A program made the position numbers and the translations under genes. DNA of 39,048 bases. Origin: an uncultured Clostridia bacterium (GTDB lineage Bacteria; Bacillota; Clostridia; TANB77; CAG-508). Location: the NCBI GenBank assembly GCA_944389395.1, contig CALXME010000012.1:1-39048 (forward strand), given 5' to 3'. The notes under the pieces were generated by a model. That model did not search any database. It saw only the letters and a list, made by a program, of their open reading frames with translations, and was not told where the DNA came from. Positions 18,222-26,116 of this stretch are shown piece after piece; the first letter of the stretch is position 1; each line of letters begins with the position of its first letter.

Positions 18222-18296
18222 ACTAAAAAAATGTTCGCTTTTATTGTATCTACAAAACAAAAATTTGTCAATACTTTTTACGAACATTTTTTTAGT
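18222..18296 (-). promoter_or_regulatory. recN promoter bracketed by a 16-bp inverted repeat
   Basis: On the minus strand, TTGACA (18271-18266), a 17-bp spacer and TACAAT (18248-18243) form a near-perfect SigA promoter. Two exactly complementary 16-nt arms (18222-18237 and 18281-18296) lie just after the start point and just upstream of the -35. Each contains CGAACAT next to a T7/A7 tract. CGAAC is the half-site of the Gram-positive LexA box, but here the halves face outward and are 43 bp apart. It could be an operator pair, or an A/T-flanked terminator for the upstream dps gene. Confidence 0.6.
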
Positions 18297-18308
18297 TTTT
18301 GTTGCTGG

Positions 18309-18743
18309 TTAATTGCTTTGTTTTAACATCCATAATTTCTTACTATAATCTAAAATGTAGGCATCAATCAAACTAGAAGTCGCTACACTTTTCTTTTCTT
18401 CTGCTATTTCTTTGATGCTTGTTGCTGTTTGTAATAGAAATTCATAATCTGCTATTATTTTTGAAAAAACTTCTTTATCTTCTATTTTCTCATTTTTTGC
18501 TTCTTGAATAGTTGCAATTTCTAAATAATCTTTCATTGTTCCTAAAGGTTGTTTTCCTAAAGTTAAAATATGTTCTGCTATTTCGTCAATTTGGCTATTT
18601 ACATCATCATAATATTCTTCTAATTTTGCATGTAATATAAAAAAATCTTTTCCTATAATATTCCAATGATAGTTTTGTAGTTTTCTATAAAATACACATA
18701 AATTAGCTAAAAAACTATTTAATTCTTTAATTAATTCATTCAT
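18309..18743 (-). CDS. Dps-like ferritin
   Basis: 144 aa four-helix ferritin-like protein. The opening LNSFLANLCVFYRKLQNYHW, followed by IIGKDFFILHAKLEEYYDDV, holds the Dps-type ferroxidase residues (His in NYHW, His in ILHAKLEE, and the Asp/Glu that follow). It should oxidise and store iron and may protect DNA during oxidative stress. It lies upstream of recN on the same strand and is divergent from another four-helix gene, so the neighbourhood looks stress-related. AAAAGGAGAATG precedes the start. Confidence 0.85.
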   Translation of the reverse strand: MNELIKELNSFLANLCVFYRKLQNYHWNIIGKDFFILHAKLEEYYDDVNSQIDEIAEHILTLGKQPLGTMKDYLEIATIQEAKNEKIEDKEVFSKIIADYEFLLQTATSIKEIAEEKKSVATSSLIDAYILDYSKKLWMLKQSN

Positions 18744-18807
18744 TTTTCATTCTCCTTTTTTCAATATTCTTTTTTAGTTTGCTCTATTTTAGTGATTTTA
18801 TTCTTTT

Positions 18808-18836
18808 TTCATAATTTTTATTTTTTTGTTTATACT
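18808..18836 (+). promoter_or_regulatory. Possible promoter of the 18869 gene
   Basis: TTCATA (18808-18813), a 17-bp spacer and TATACT (18831-18836), 33 bp before the start codon. The -35 is weak. The intergenic region is shared with the divergent dps gene. Confidence 0.4.
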
Positions 18837-18868
18837 AATATTATCTATTTTTTTAGGAGGTTTATATA

Positions 18869-19297
18869 ATGGATAATCCAAATTATATTTTAAATGAATT
18901 AAATAAAGGAATTAAAATGGGAATGGATTCTATTTCTAATGTCGCTGAAAAAGTTCAAGATGACCGATTTAAGCAAGATTTAAAATATCAATATGATGAA
19001 TATAATCGTCTTTTGAATGAAGTTAATGATACTTTAACAAAATATGATGATTTCCCAAAAGAATTAAATCCAATGCAAAAAGCAATGGGATGGATGAGTG
19101 TCGAATTTAGCACTATGGATGATAAGAGTAATTCCCATATTGCAGAAATGATGTTAAAAGGTACTAACATGGGAATTATAGAGGGTGTTAAATTGTTAAA
19201 CCAAAACCCAGATACAGATGAATCTATTAAAAATATTTTAAAAGATTTTATTCATTTTCAAGAAAATACAGTAGAACAATTAAAAAAATATCTTTAA
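18869..19297 (+). CDS. Small four-helix protein, ferritin-like (DUF2383-like?)
   Basis: 142 aa, predicted almost entirely helical, with AGGAGG seven bases before the ATG. The pattern MDSISNVAEKVQDDRF, followed by a second long helix (KYQYDEYNRLLNEVNDTL) and two C-terminal helices (SHIAEMMLKGTNMGIIEG and ENTVEQLKKYL), resembles small rubrerythrin/DUF2383-type bundles found in Clostridia. Metal-binding EXXH motifs are not obvious, so iron binding is uncertain. It is transcribed divergently from the Dps-like gene. The function is unknown. Confidence 0.6.
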   Translation: MDNPNYILNELNKGIKMGMDSISNVAEKVQDDRFKQDLKYQYDEYNRLLNEVNDTLTKYDDFPKELNPMQKAMGWMSVEFSTMDDKSNSHIAEMMLKGTNMGIIEGVKLLNQNPDTDESIKNILKDFIHFQENTVEQLKKYL

Positions 19298-19310
19298 AAT
19301 TATTTTTATT

Positions 19311-19402
19311 TGGCGGAGTGAGTGGGATTCGAACCCACGGGCCCTTATTCAGGACTACTACAGTTCCAGTGTAGCTCGTTATGACCACTTCGATATCACT
19401 CC
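19311..19402 (-). tRNA. tRNA-Ser(GGA)
   Basis: A 92-nt class II tRNA with an encoded CCA. The acceptor is GGAGTGA/TCACTCC with discriminator G. The anticodon arm CTACA-CTGGAAC-TGTAG gives anticodon GGA, which reads UCC/UCU. There is a long variable arm and a T-arm GTGGG-TTCGAAT-CCCAC. Confidence 0.95.
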
Positions 19403-19496
19403 TTTTTTTCACTTTATTATCATACTTTATTTTTTTAGAAAAAACAAGTATTTTTTCTAATTCTTAATAAAAAGCTATTATTGGCAATGATTGTAC

Positions 19497-19554
19497 AAAA
19501 AGTATTGATATATTAATATTATTAGGTAAAACATATAATATATCAATACTTTTT
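19497..19554 (-). terminator. Terminator hairpin after the metal ATPase gene
   Basis: Perfect 19-bp arms (19497-19515 and 19536-19554) with a 20-nt loop, ending in TTTTTGT on the minus strand. It lies about 25 bp past the ATPase stop. Confidence 0.65.
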
Positions 19555-19578
19555 CAAATTTTATTCTTTAATTAGTAA

Positions 19579-21432
19579 TCAAAAACTTTTAATATTATTT
19601 ATTTTCAAAGCTCTTAGAGCATTTAATATAGCAATGATAGAAACCCCCACATCTGCAAAAACTGCTTCCCACATATTTGATAATCCAAAAGCACTTAATA
19701 TTAGGACAGCTACTTTTATGCTGATAGCAAAAATGATATTTTCTTTTACAATTCTCATTGTTTTTTTAGAAATCTTAATAGCATTTACTATTTTAGATGG
19801 CTCATCTGTCATGATGACAATATCTGCTGCTTCTATGCTACTGTCTGCTCCTAATCCTCCCATTGCAATCCCAATATCACTAAGAGCTAAAACTGGTGCA
19901 TCATTGATACCATCTCCTACAAAAACTAATTTTCCTGTCTGGCTTGTTTCTTTTAATAATTTTTCCATTTTTTCTACTTTTCCATCAGGTAATAACTCTG
20001 TATATACTTGGTTAATTCCCAATTTTTTTGCAACACTTTCTCCTACTTCTTTTTTATCTCCTGTTAGCATAATTATTTTGTTAATGTTATTTTTCTTTAA
20101 TTCTTTTATTGCTTTTTTAGCATCTTCTTTTATTTCATCTGCAATAACAATATATCCTGCATATTTATTTTCAATTGCAATATAAATAATAGTTCCTATT
20201 TCTTCACATTTTGAATATTGGATTTTCTTTTGTTGCATTAATTTTTCATTTCCGATTAAAATCTGTTTTTCATCTACTTTTGCAACAACTCCTAATCCTG
20301 GTAGTTCTTGTATTTTTTCGATTCTATTATGTTCTATTTCTTTTCCATATGCTTCTCTTATTGATACTGATATCGGATGATTAGAATAACTTTCTGCATA
20401 TGCTACCAGTTCTATTAATTCCTCTTTTGAAATATCTATTGGATGTACTTTTTGTACTTTAAATACTCCCTTTGTTAATGTTCCTGTTTTATCAAATACT
20501 ACTATTTCTGCTTTTGATAAAGCTTCTAAATAATTACTTCCTTTTACTAAGATTCCCATTTTAGATGCTCCACCAATTCCCCCAAAAAAGCCTAATGGAA
20601 TAGATATTACTAGTGCACATGGACAAGATACTACTAAAAATGTTAAAGCTCTATATAACCAATCTATAAATAATCCATCTTTAAAAATAAATGGTGGTAT
20701 GGTAGCAAGTAAAACAGCTGTAATAACCACAATTGGTGTATAGTATTTAGCAAATTTGCTAATAAAATTTTCTGATTTAGATTTTTTACTGCTTGCATTT
20801 TCTACTAGCTCTAATATTTTACTAACAGTAGATTCTCCAAATTCTTTTTCTACTTTTATGGTTAATAATCCATTTTGATTAATACATCCACTTAATACTT
20901 CATCTCCTGAACTTACTTCTTTTGGTATGGATTCTCCTGTCAGAGCTGAAGTATCTACTAAAGAATTACCTTCCATAATTATTCCGTCCAAAGGTATTTT
21001 TTCTCCTGGTTTTACAACTATTGTTTCTCCTATTTTTACTTCTTCTGGATTTACTTTTGTTATTTGTTTATCTCGTTTTACATTTGCAAAATCTGGTCTG
21101 ATGTTCATTAAACTTGCTATTGATTTTCTTGATTTTTCTACTGCATAACTTTGGAATAATTCTCCTATTTGGTAAAATAGCATAACAGCTACTGCTTCTG
21201 GAAATTCCCCTATTGCAAATGCACCTATTGTTGCAATTGTCATTAAAAAATTTTCATCAAATACTTTTCCTCTAGTAATATTTCTAACTGCCTTCCAGAC
21301 AATATCTAATCCTACAACGCAATAGCTTATAATATATATTCCTTTTTTCATCCATTCTTTTGGAAAAGGAATACATAATGCAATTAAAAATAGAATAAAT
21401 GCAATAATAATTTTTATGGTTCTTTTTTTCAT
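19579..21432 (-). CDS. Heavy-metal P1B-type ATPase (CadA/ZntA group)
   Basis: About 617 aa from the ATG at 21432, where AAAGGAGAG lies just upstream. A longer frame from 21474 would overlap cadC. It has the P1B hallmarks: TGES in the actuator domain, the intramembrane SCPCALV motif, DKTGTLTKG phosphorylation loop, the HP pair in SNHPIS, and GDGINDAPVLALSDIGIAMG. The N-terminal soluble HMA metal-binding domain is absent, leaving only a short basic leader. The CPC motif fits Zn2+/Cd2+/Pb2+ export. It is the second gene of an operon with the ArsR-family regulator 16 bp upstream. Confidence 0.9.
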   Translation of the reverse strand: MKKRTIKIIIAFILFLIALCIPFPKEWMKKGIYIISYCVVGLDIVWKAVRNITRGKVFDENFLMTIATIGAFAIGEFPEAVAVMLFYQIGELFQSYAVEKSRKSIASLMNIRPDFANVKRDKQITKVNPEEVKIGETIVVKPGEKIPLDGIIMEGNSLVDTSALTGESIPKEVSSGDEVLSGCINQNGLLTIKVEKEFGESTVSKILELVENASSKKSKSENFISKFAKYYTPIVVITAVLLATIPPFIFKDGLFIDWLYRALTFLVVSCPCALVISIPLGFFGGIGGASKMGILVKGSNYLEALSKAEIVVFDKTGTLTKGVFKVQKVHPIDISKEELIELVAYAESYSNHPISVSIREAYGKEIEHNRIEKIQELPGLGVVAKVDEKQILIGNEKLMQQKKIQYSKCEEIGTIIYIAIENKYAGYIVIADEIKEDAKKAIKELKKNNINKIIMLTGDKKEVGESVAKKLGINQVYTELLPDGKVEKMEKLLKETSQTGKLVFVGDGINDAPVLALSDIGIAMGGLGADSSIEAADIVIMTDEPSKIVNAIKISKKTMRIVKENIIFAISIKVAVLILSAFGLSNMWEAVFADVGVSIIAILNALRALKINNIKSF

Positions 21433-21448
21433 TTTTATTTCTCTCCTT

Positions 21449-21811
21449 TTATTTTTTGTGTTCAATATGTTCAATACCTAATTCAAATAGTCCTTTTACA
21501 TGTTCATCATCTAACATATAATAAACTTCTTTTCCTTCTTTTCTGCATTTTACAATTCCTGACCTTCTTAGGGTTCCTAATTGGTGTGAAATAGATGATT
21601 TACTCATTCCTAGTACATTGGCTATGTCACATACACACATTTCATTTTGGTCAAGTGCAAAAAGGATTCTAGCTCTTGTGGTATCTCCTAATATTTTAAA
21701 AAACTCTGCTAATTTATTAAATAAATCACCATCTGGCATTTTTTTTAGTGTTTTATCTACTACTTCTTGATGTATGATGTTACAATCACATATAAATTCA
21801 TTTCTCGACAC
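21449..21811 (-). CDS. ArsR/SmtB-family metal sensor, CadC-like
   Basis: 120 aa winged-helix repressor. The core is FKILGDTTRARILFAL, then the ELCVCDIA-like MCVCDIANVLGMSKSSISHQLGTLR recognition region. Cysteines in CDCNIIH at the N-terminus and in CVCD of helix 4 correspond to the alpha3N Cd/Pb site of CadC. The C-terminal DDEHVKGLFELGIEHIEH carries Asp/His ligands like the alpha5 Zn site. It should repress its own promoter and release it on binding Cd, Pb or Zn. An operator-like repeat overlaps the promoter upstream. Confidence 0.88.
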   Translation of the reverse strand: MSRNEFICDCNIIHQEVVDKTLKKMPDGDLFNKLAEFFKILGDTTRARILFALDQNEMCVCDIANVLGMSKSSISHQLGTLRRSGIVKCRKEGKEVYYMLDDEHVKGLFELGIEHIEHKK

Positions 21812-21869
21812 ATGCTTTCCTTCTTTCTTTTGTTTTTATATTTTATGTTGTTGTTGGTTGAATTGTTAC

Positions 21870-21913
21870 TCAACTATATCTTTATTATAGTTGAATGTCT
21901 ATTCAATTGTCAA
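21870..21913 (-). promoter_or_regulatory. cadC promoter with operator-like inverted repeat
   Basis: On the minus strand, TTGACA (21913-21908), an 18-bp spacer and TATAAT (21889-21884). TCAACTAT/ATAGTTGA (21870-21877 and 21887-21894) overlaps the -10. A second repeat, TTGAAT/ATTCAA (21891-21906), fills the spacer. This layout fits an ArsR-type operator. Confidence 0.7.
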
Positions 21914-21989
21914 GTGCTTTTTATGAATTTTTTAATTATTTGTACAACAACCTTTTTTCCGATTTTAAGAATATGAATTGGCATAAAAA

Positions 21990-22017
21990 AATCTAAAAGT
22001 TTTTAGACTTTTAGATT
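21990..22017 (-). terminator. Terminator after the zinc-ribbon gene
   Basis: AATCTAAAAGT (21990-22000) pairs with ACTTTTAGATT (22007-22017) over a 6-nt loop, followed by TTTTTT on the minus strand. Confidence 0.75.
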
Positions 22018-22033
22018 CTTTTCATATCATTAT

Positions 22034-22237
22034 TTAATTCATTAGAAAGTCAAAAATATTCATTCCTGCTGTTGTTTCTGCTTTGTATAATTCGGTATAT
22101 CCACATTTAGTACAACTTATGGTAATAAATTTTTTGTTTTGTACATCAAATACTTTGGCAAAGTTTCCTCCTGTTGCTTGAAATTGGTCTTTTTCATATT
22201 CTTCATTTTCACATTTAGGACATTTCCATTTTTTCAT
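22034..22237 (-). CDS. Small zinc-ribbon protein
   Basis: 67 aa. Two CxxC pairs (CPKCENEEY near the N-terminus and CTKCGYTELYKA) bracket a beta-rich middle, as in a single zinc ribbon. The family is common in Firmicutes and annotated as a nucleic-acid-binding or GTP-binding zinc ribbon, but its role is unknown. It stands alone, with AAAGGAGAAAAG before the start and its own terminator. Confidence 0.65.
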   Translation of the reverse strand: MKKWKCPKCENEEYEKDQFQATGGNFAKVFDVQNKKFITISCTKCGYTELYKAETTAGMNIFDFLMN

Positions 22238-22388
22238 TTTTTCTTTTCTCCTTTTTTTATTTAAATTGTCGTTATTTTTTGTAAGATATCTTTGTTTCTC
22301 TTTTTAATAGCTTTATTCTTTGTGAGAAAATTTTTTAATTTATAAGTTGCTACATTTTATTACTATCTAATAATCTGTATTTTTTATT

Positions 22389-22636
22389 TTATCTCCAATT
22401 TTCTCCATTAATATATTTTGTTAGAGCCATAATAAAAGCATATTTTGTTAAATCTATTCTTGAAATTTCATTATGTGTTAACAATTGGATGCCTCCATTA
22501 TAATTATGCCTTTGTTGGTCTTCTCCTAACCTTGAATTCATTGCTTCACTTAAATTTGTATCTAACACTTTTTGTACCAAATTATCTGGTACAGGAAATG
22601 ATGGACTTGTACTTTAGTAGCTATTAGTATTTTCAT
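22389..22636 (-). pseudogene. Internally deleted DUF84-type (inosine/xanthosine) NTPase
   Basis: The ATG at 22636, behind AAGGAG, reads MKILIATK, the normal start of a DUF84/YjjX-like NTPase, but then runs out of frame. A second frame from about 22610 to the stop at 22389 reads SPSFPVPDNLVQKV, SEAMNSRLG and GGIQLLTHNEISRIDLTKYA. This matches the family's C-terminus (SPSFxxP ... GxIGxLTxGxxxRxDxYxxA). About 100 codons between the two are missing and the junction is frameshifted. The family removes ITP/XTP from the nucleotide pool. A 63-aa fragment could still be made from 22580 but is unlikely to work. Confidence 0.65.
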
Positions 22637-23126
22637 TCTTTTTCTCCTTATAATGTGATGTTAGACAAAATGATAAAATACTATTACTTAGTTTATCATT
22701 ATTAGATACTTCTAATCTTTTCTCATTACAATATGCACCTTTGCCTGCAAAAGCATAATATATATCTTTTTGGCTATAATCGATAACTAAACCAAAAATG
22801 GTTTCATCTTTTTTCTTTAAAGCGATAGATGTTGAAAATAAAGGAATTCCAGCAGCAAAGTTAATTGTTCCATTAATTGGGTCAATGAACCACACATAAT
22901 CGCTATTTTCTATCATTTCTCCTTTTTCTTCTGAATAAATTGAATGTTCTGGAAACCATTCTTTTATTTTTTCTATTATTTTTGTTTCCATGAAAATATC
23001 TACATCAGTTACAATATCGTTAAGTTCCTTATTTCTAACATTTCTATTTAATTTTAATGCCTCTTCATAACTATCTAAAATAATTTTTTGTAAATCTTTT
23101 ACTAAATTAGAATCTATATCCTTCAT
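22614..23126 (-). pseudogene. Truncated inositol-monophosphatase-family protein
   Basis: 170 aa against about 260 in the family. The IMPase core is recognisable: DIVTDVD, YSEEKGE (metal-site Glu), and FIDPINGTINFAAGIP. The conserved DP[IL]DGT has Asn in place of the second metal-binding Asp. After LSNSILSFCLTSHY the frame leaves the family and ends by reading through the RBS of the next remnant (KEKKNENTNSY). The whole C-terminal subdomain is missing. It is almost certainly inactive. The upstream flavodoxin remnant ends 2 bp before it. Confidence 0.7.
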
Positions 23127-23128
23127 TA

Positions 23129-23392
23129 TTAATTATCCTCCAATTTCATTGCATTCTCTATAGCTTTTCTTTGCTTTTCAAAATTTGCTTTTGTTACAGG
23201 TATTCTTGCATACATTTTTGTCTTTAAAAAATAATTTAATGTATCAAATGCTTTTAGTGTTTCTTCTGTTCCACTACCGCTTCCACCCGCACAAGCAATA
23301 GCAACTATTTTCTTTCCTTTTAGTTTGGATTCATCATTAAATGCATCACACCTTTTTAATCTATCAAAAAATGTTTTAGCTGACTCACTCAT
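23129..23392 (-). pseudogene. N-terminally deleted flavodoxin-like protein (copy A)
   Basis: 87 aa, about 90% identical to the last 87 residues of the intact 190-aa copy at 28018-28590. The original start survives just upstream as ATG AAA GTT TTA ATA (MKVLI, at 23409), followed directly by TAATG, so a five-codon mini-frame stops where the fragment begins. About 100 codons, including the FMN-phosphate loop and the Cys-rich CLACGKRGWGIC segment, are deleted. The remaining part cannot bind FMN normally. It follows cupin copy A. Confidence 0.75.
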
Positions 23393-23428
23393 TATATTAA
23401 AACTTTCATTTTTAACTCACTTTCATAT

Positions 23429-23773
23429 TTAATCTACTAACTTATGCTGTTCTGGTGACCATGCTGGTGTACATGTCATAGATATTACACAGTAATCAGT
23501 ATCATAATAGTATTTTTCATTAGGCTCTATTAAAATAGAATCACCTTTTGAAAATTCAATTTTTTCTTTTTCAAAATTTAATGTTCCTTTTCCTTCTATA
23601 ACATATATTAATTCTCTGCTTACAAGATTTACTCCATATCCACAATCTGGATATCTCCCATTAATTGTTGCTATACCTAAATCTATTTCTTTATCGTTAA
23701 ATGAATATTCCAATGTTTTACACTTATCACTATTCTTTCCTTTTAAAGCATTATCATATTTAATAACTTCCAT
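23429..23773 (-). CDS. Small cupin-domain protein, copy A
   Basis: 114 aa single-domain cupin. The motif-1 region is VSRELIYVIEGKGTLNFE and the motif-2 region is FSKGDSILIEPNEKYYYDT. The metal His residues of classical cupins are mostly replaced, so it may be a small-molecule-binding or sugar-epimerase-like cupin. It is about 90% identical (11 differences by eye) to copy B at 28610-28954. In both places a flavodoxin-like gene follows, so the pair was duplicated as a unit. The start has GGGGGTAATAAAA upstream. Confidence 0.75.
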   Translation of the reverse strand: MEVIKYDNALKGKNSDKCKTLEYSFNDKEIDLGIATINGRYPDCGYGVNLVSRELIYVIEGKGTLNFEKEKIEFSKGDSILIEPNEKYYYDTDYCVISMTCTPAWSPEQHKLVD

Positions 23774-23818
23774 TTTTATTACCCCCTCTTTAAATTTTGC
23801 CGTATAATGTCGCGAAAT

Positions 23819-24319
23819 TTATATGATTTTCTTTAAATCATCTAGCCATTCAAATCCTTCATTATCCAAATCTTCTAATTCTTCTATTTTAAAATATTTT
23901 ACTTCTTCTAGTTCCTCTTCTTGTAATTTGCATTCATTTACATCTACATTTTTCCTAATATAATACACTGTAAAATGTGCTTTTTCATTTGTATCCATAC
24001 TTAAGAATTTTAACTCATCCTTATTTAAAAAGATACCTATCTCTTCTAAAGTTTCGCGAACTCCTGCATCAATTGGTGTTTCACCTAAGTCGACTTTTCC
24101 ACCACATATTCCCCATTTGCTAGGATTTGCTTTTTTAAATCTACTACGTTTTTGCAGTAAAATTTCATTTCCATCATTAATTATAACAACTCCAACAACT
24201 GATATGTAATATCCATCTGGTACATTATTAGGGTCACGAGTCTCAATATGTGTTAAAATTTTTCCTGTTTTATTTCCTGTTTTATCAACTAATTCATGTT
24301 TTTCCATTATCCTTGTCAT
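23819..24319 (-). CDS. Nudix hydrolase
   Basis: 166 aa. The Nudix box is complete: GGKVDLGETPIDAGVRETLEEIGI (GX5EX7REXXEEXG). The N-terminal part (VDKTGNKTGKILTHIETRD) and the WGICGGKVDLGE segment resemble the isopentenyl-diphosphate-isomerase-like and general house-cleaning Nudix proteins of Clostridia. It hydrolyses a nucleoside-diphosphate-X substrate that cannot be fixed from sequence. It lies 8 bp behind the metallophosphoesterase, in one operon. Confidence 0.88.
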   Translation of the reverse strand: MTRIMEKHELVDKTGNKTGKILTHIETRDPNNVPDGYYISVVGVVIINDGNEILLQKRSRFKKANPSKWGICGGKVDLGETPIDAGVRETLEEIGIFLNKDELKFLSMDTNEKAHFTVYYIRKNVDVNECKLQEEELEEVKYFKIEELEDLDNEGFEWLDDLKKII

Positions 24320-24327
24320 TTTCCTCC

Positions 24328-25164
24328 TTAGATTTTGTCCACATCTATTCCTAATTTTTTGAAATTTTCGTTAATTTTAGTCATATCGTTATACATATCT
24401 TGTTTTAACTCAAATCTGTAATTTTCTTTTTCTATATTCAAATTTTCATCTTCTAACTCCTTGTCAATATCATAAGGTACTTTTATAAATTGAAAGGAAA
24501 TATCGGATGAATATTCTTGACTTCTATATTCTCCTTCTATTATTAGATAATTACTTTTTGTAGTTTCTAACACATTGCTATCTTTATTTTTATTTCTTAT
24601 AGCATCAAAAGAATTTCCTACACTTCCAACATTTATTATAGTCTTATTATATATTTTATCCATATATGGATGATGGATATGACCATATATGATAACATCT
24701 GCGACAGCTTGAGATGGTGTTTTTTTACTTGGTAAAAACATTTGATATTTTGTTTCAATACTATCTACATTTAATATTGCTTTATTATTGACAGTAGGTG
24801 TTGCATGAAACAATCTTACTAAACTTCCACTCATATAAAATTCATAGCAAAATGGTAACTTTAATAAATATTCTCTATCTTCTTTATTTATCAATGATTG
24901 ATTCCATTTTATCCTTTTTTGTTCTTGTTCTGGCATTTCTTCAATGTTCTTATGTTCTATTGAAAAATGAGCATCACAATTTCCTTGCAGTACTATTTCA
25001 CATTTTTTTCTGATTCTTTCTAAACATTCTTTGGGATGCGTACCTTTTGCTATTATATCTCCTAAACATATGATTTTATCTACTTTCCTTTTTGCTATAT
25101 CTTTTAAAGTTGCATCTAATGCTTCCAAATTTCCATGTATATCTGAAATAATTGCTATCTTCAT
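24328..25164 (-). CDS. Calcineurin-like metallophosphoesterase
   Basis: 278 aa. It has the metallophosphoesterase motifs in order: ISDIHGNLEAL (D-x-H), CLGDIIAKG (GD), QGNCDAHF (GN-D-H), a His in LFHATP, and IYGHIHHPYM (GHxH), then NVGSVGN. The family splits phosphodiesters or phosphoproteins using two metals. The YfcE/YmdB-like core is extended by about 80 C-terminal residues that may add substrate specificity. The start overlaps the stop of a HAD remnant as TAATG, which may couple its translation. Confidence 0.85.
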   Translation of the reverse strand: MKIAIISDIHGNLEALDATLKDIAKRKVDKIICLGDIIAKGTHPKECLERIRKKCEIVLQGNCDAHFSIEHKNIEEMPEQEQKRIKWNQSLINKEDREYLLKLPFCYEFYMSGSLVRLFHATPTVNNKAILNVDSIETKYQMFLPSKKTPSQAVADVIIYGHIHHPYMDKIYNKTIINVGSVGNSFDAIRNKNKDSNVLETTKSNYLIIEGEYRSQEYSSDISFQFIKVPYDIDKELEDENLNIEKENYRFELKQDMYNDMTKINENFKKLGIDVDKI

Positions 25165-25265
25165 TATTTTATTTCATCTCCTTTTTGAGTAAAACTATTA
25201 ATTATTTGCTTTTGATTATAATTTATAATTACGTTTCCTAAATCAAATATTATATTTCTTATCAT
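25164..25265 (-). pseudogene. First 33 codons of a HAD-family phosphatase
   Basis: Behind GGAAAGG, the frame reads MIRNIIFDLGNVIINYNQ, the typical N-terminus of HAD-IA hydrolases (motif I as FDLGNV). It stops after 33 codons as TAATG, on the start of the metallophosphoesterase. Motifs II-IV are missing, so this is a remnant. It may survive because it carries the operon's translation signal. Confidence 0.6.
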
Positions 25266-25309
25266 TTTTATTTTCCTTTCCATTTAAAATTTTTATATTT
25301 TTATTAGCC

Positions 25310-25441
25310 TTATAAATCTTTTTCATCAATAAGAGATATAATATTTATTGATGGTTCTTCATATGGATGTACTTCTCTTAATCTTTTTAATACTTGTTTT
25401 ACTATTTTGATATCACAGACAGTTTCTACTTTTTCTTTCAT
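25310..25441 (-). pseudogene. Remnant with a HPYEEP motif (NIF3/CutA-like tail)
   Basis: A 43-codon frame ends ...KQVLKRLREVHPYEEPSINI, then a short tail. HPYEEPA is a signature of the CutA-like domain found in NIF3/YqfO-family proteins. A stop codon lies immediately upstream of its ATG. There is no good ribosome binding site, so this is a gene tail rather than a working gene. Confidence 0.5.
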
Positions 25442-25471
25442 CTATCATATTCATTTTTCGTACTTAAAACT

Positions 25472-25846
25472 TTAAGTATTTGTATATCCAATTTTACTAT
25501 GTATCTCTTTGTGGCAATTAGAACATACTAACATACATTTTAGAGCTTCTTGTTTATATTCTTTCCATGACATTGTATTTCCAGAACCCAATTTAAACTC
25601 TTTTATAGTAGGATCTTCATGATGAAATTCTAGTGCATCTATACATTTGCTATATCCACATATGCAACATTTTCCACCTAACAATTTTATTGCTTGTAAC
25701 TTCATACTTCTTCGTAATATTGTTTTTTGATGTTTTCTTGTACTATAATTATATCTTGAAGACTCACCACTACATTTATGACAATATATTCTTGTAGCAG
25801 ATTTAGTTTCAAATTTATTATTACATATTTCACAGATTTTTATCAC
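25472..25846 (-). CDS. HNH endonuclease-like zinc-finger protein
   Basis: 124 aa. The N-terminus has two zinc knuckles (CEICNNKF and YCHKCSGE). The C-terminal half is an HNH nuclease core: CCICGYSKC, then LEFHHEDP, then LVCSNCHKEIHSK. The His-Asn-His catalytic set is present (His-His in EFHHED, Asn in SNCH, His in KEIH). Stand-alone HNH genes are often parts of phages, group I introns or islands. Here it lies in the decaying accessory region, with no phage genes. Codon and base usage resemble the surroundings. Confidence 0.75.
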   Translation of the reverse strand: MIKICEICNNKFETKSATRIYCHKCSGESSRYNYSTRKHQKTILRRSMKLQAIKLLGGKCCICGYSKCIDALEFHHEDPTIKEFKLGSGNTMSWKEYKQEALKCMLVCSNCHKEIHSKIGYTNT

Positions 25847-25911
25847 TAATAATCACTTCCTATGTGTAAAATTATATAATATTTCCTATTAAATTACTAG
25901 CGAACATAAAA

Positions 25912-25941
25912 AAATAACAGATAATTTCTTATCTGCTATTT
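25912..25941 (-). terminator. Terminator-like hairpin
   Basis: A 13-bp stem with one G-U pair, loop TTTC (25912-25924 and 25929-25941), followed by TTTTTTTATG on the minus strand. It could end transcripts coming from the 26117 gene about 175 bp upstream. The stretch between (25942-26116) holds no gene I can support. Confidence 0.6.
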
Positions 25942-26116
25942 ATGGCTCCTTTGCGAGAGACGTTTTCGAAAAGTCTATCACAAAAAAAGTTACTTATTTC
26001 CGTTTCAAATGTAGTTATAGCAATACATTGCAAGAATTGTATGTACAAGTTGGCATTTTTTTGCTACAACTGTTGTTTATAATTTAACATAAATTTTTAG
26101 GTATTGCAACAAAAAA

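Noticed and set aside
18231..18287. Classical LexA box at recN
   Set aside because: The CGAAC half-sites face outward and are 43 bp apart, against CGAAC-N4-GTTCG in the known box. It is kept only as a tentative finding.
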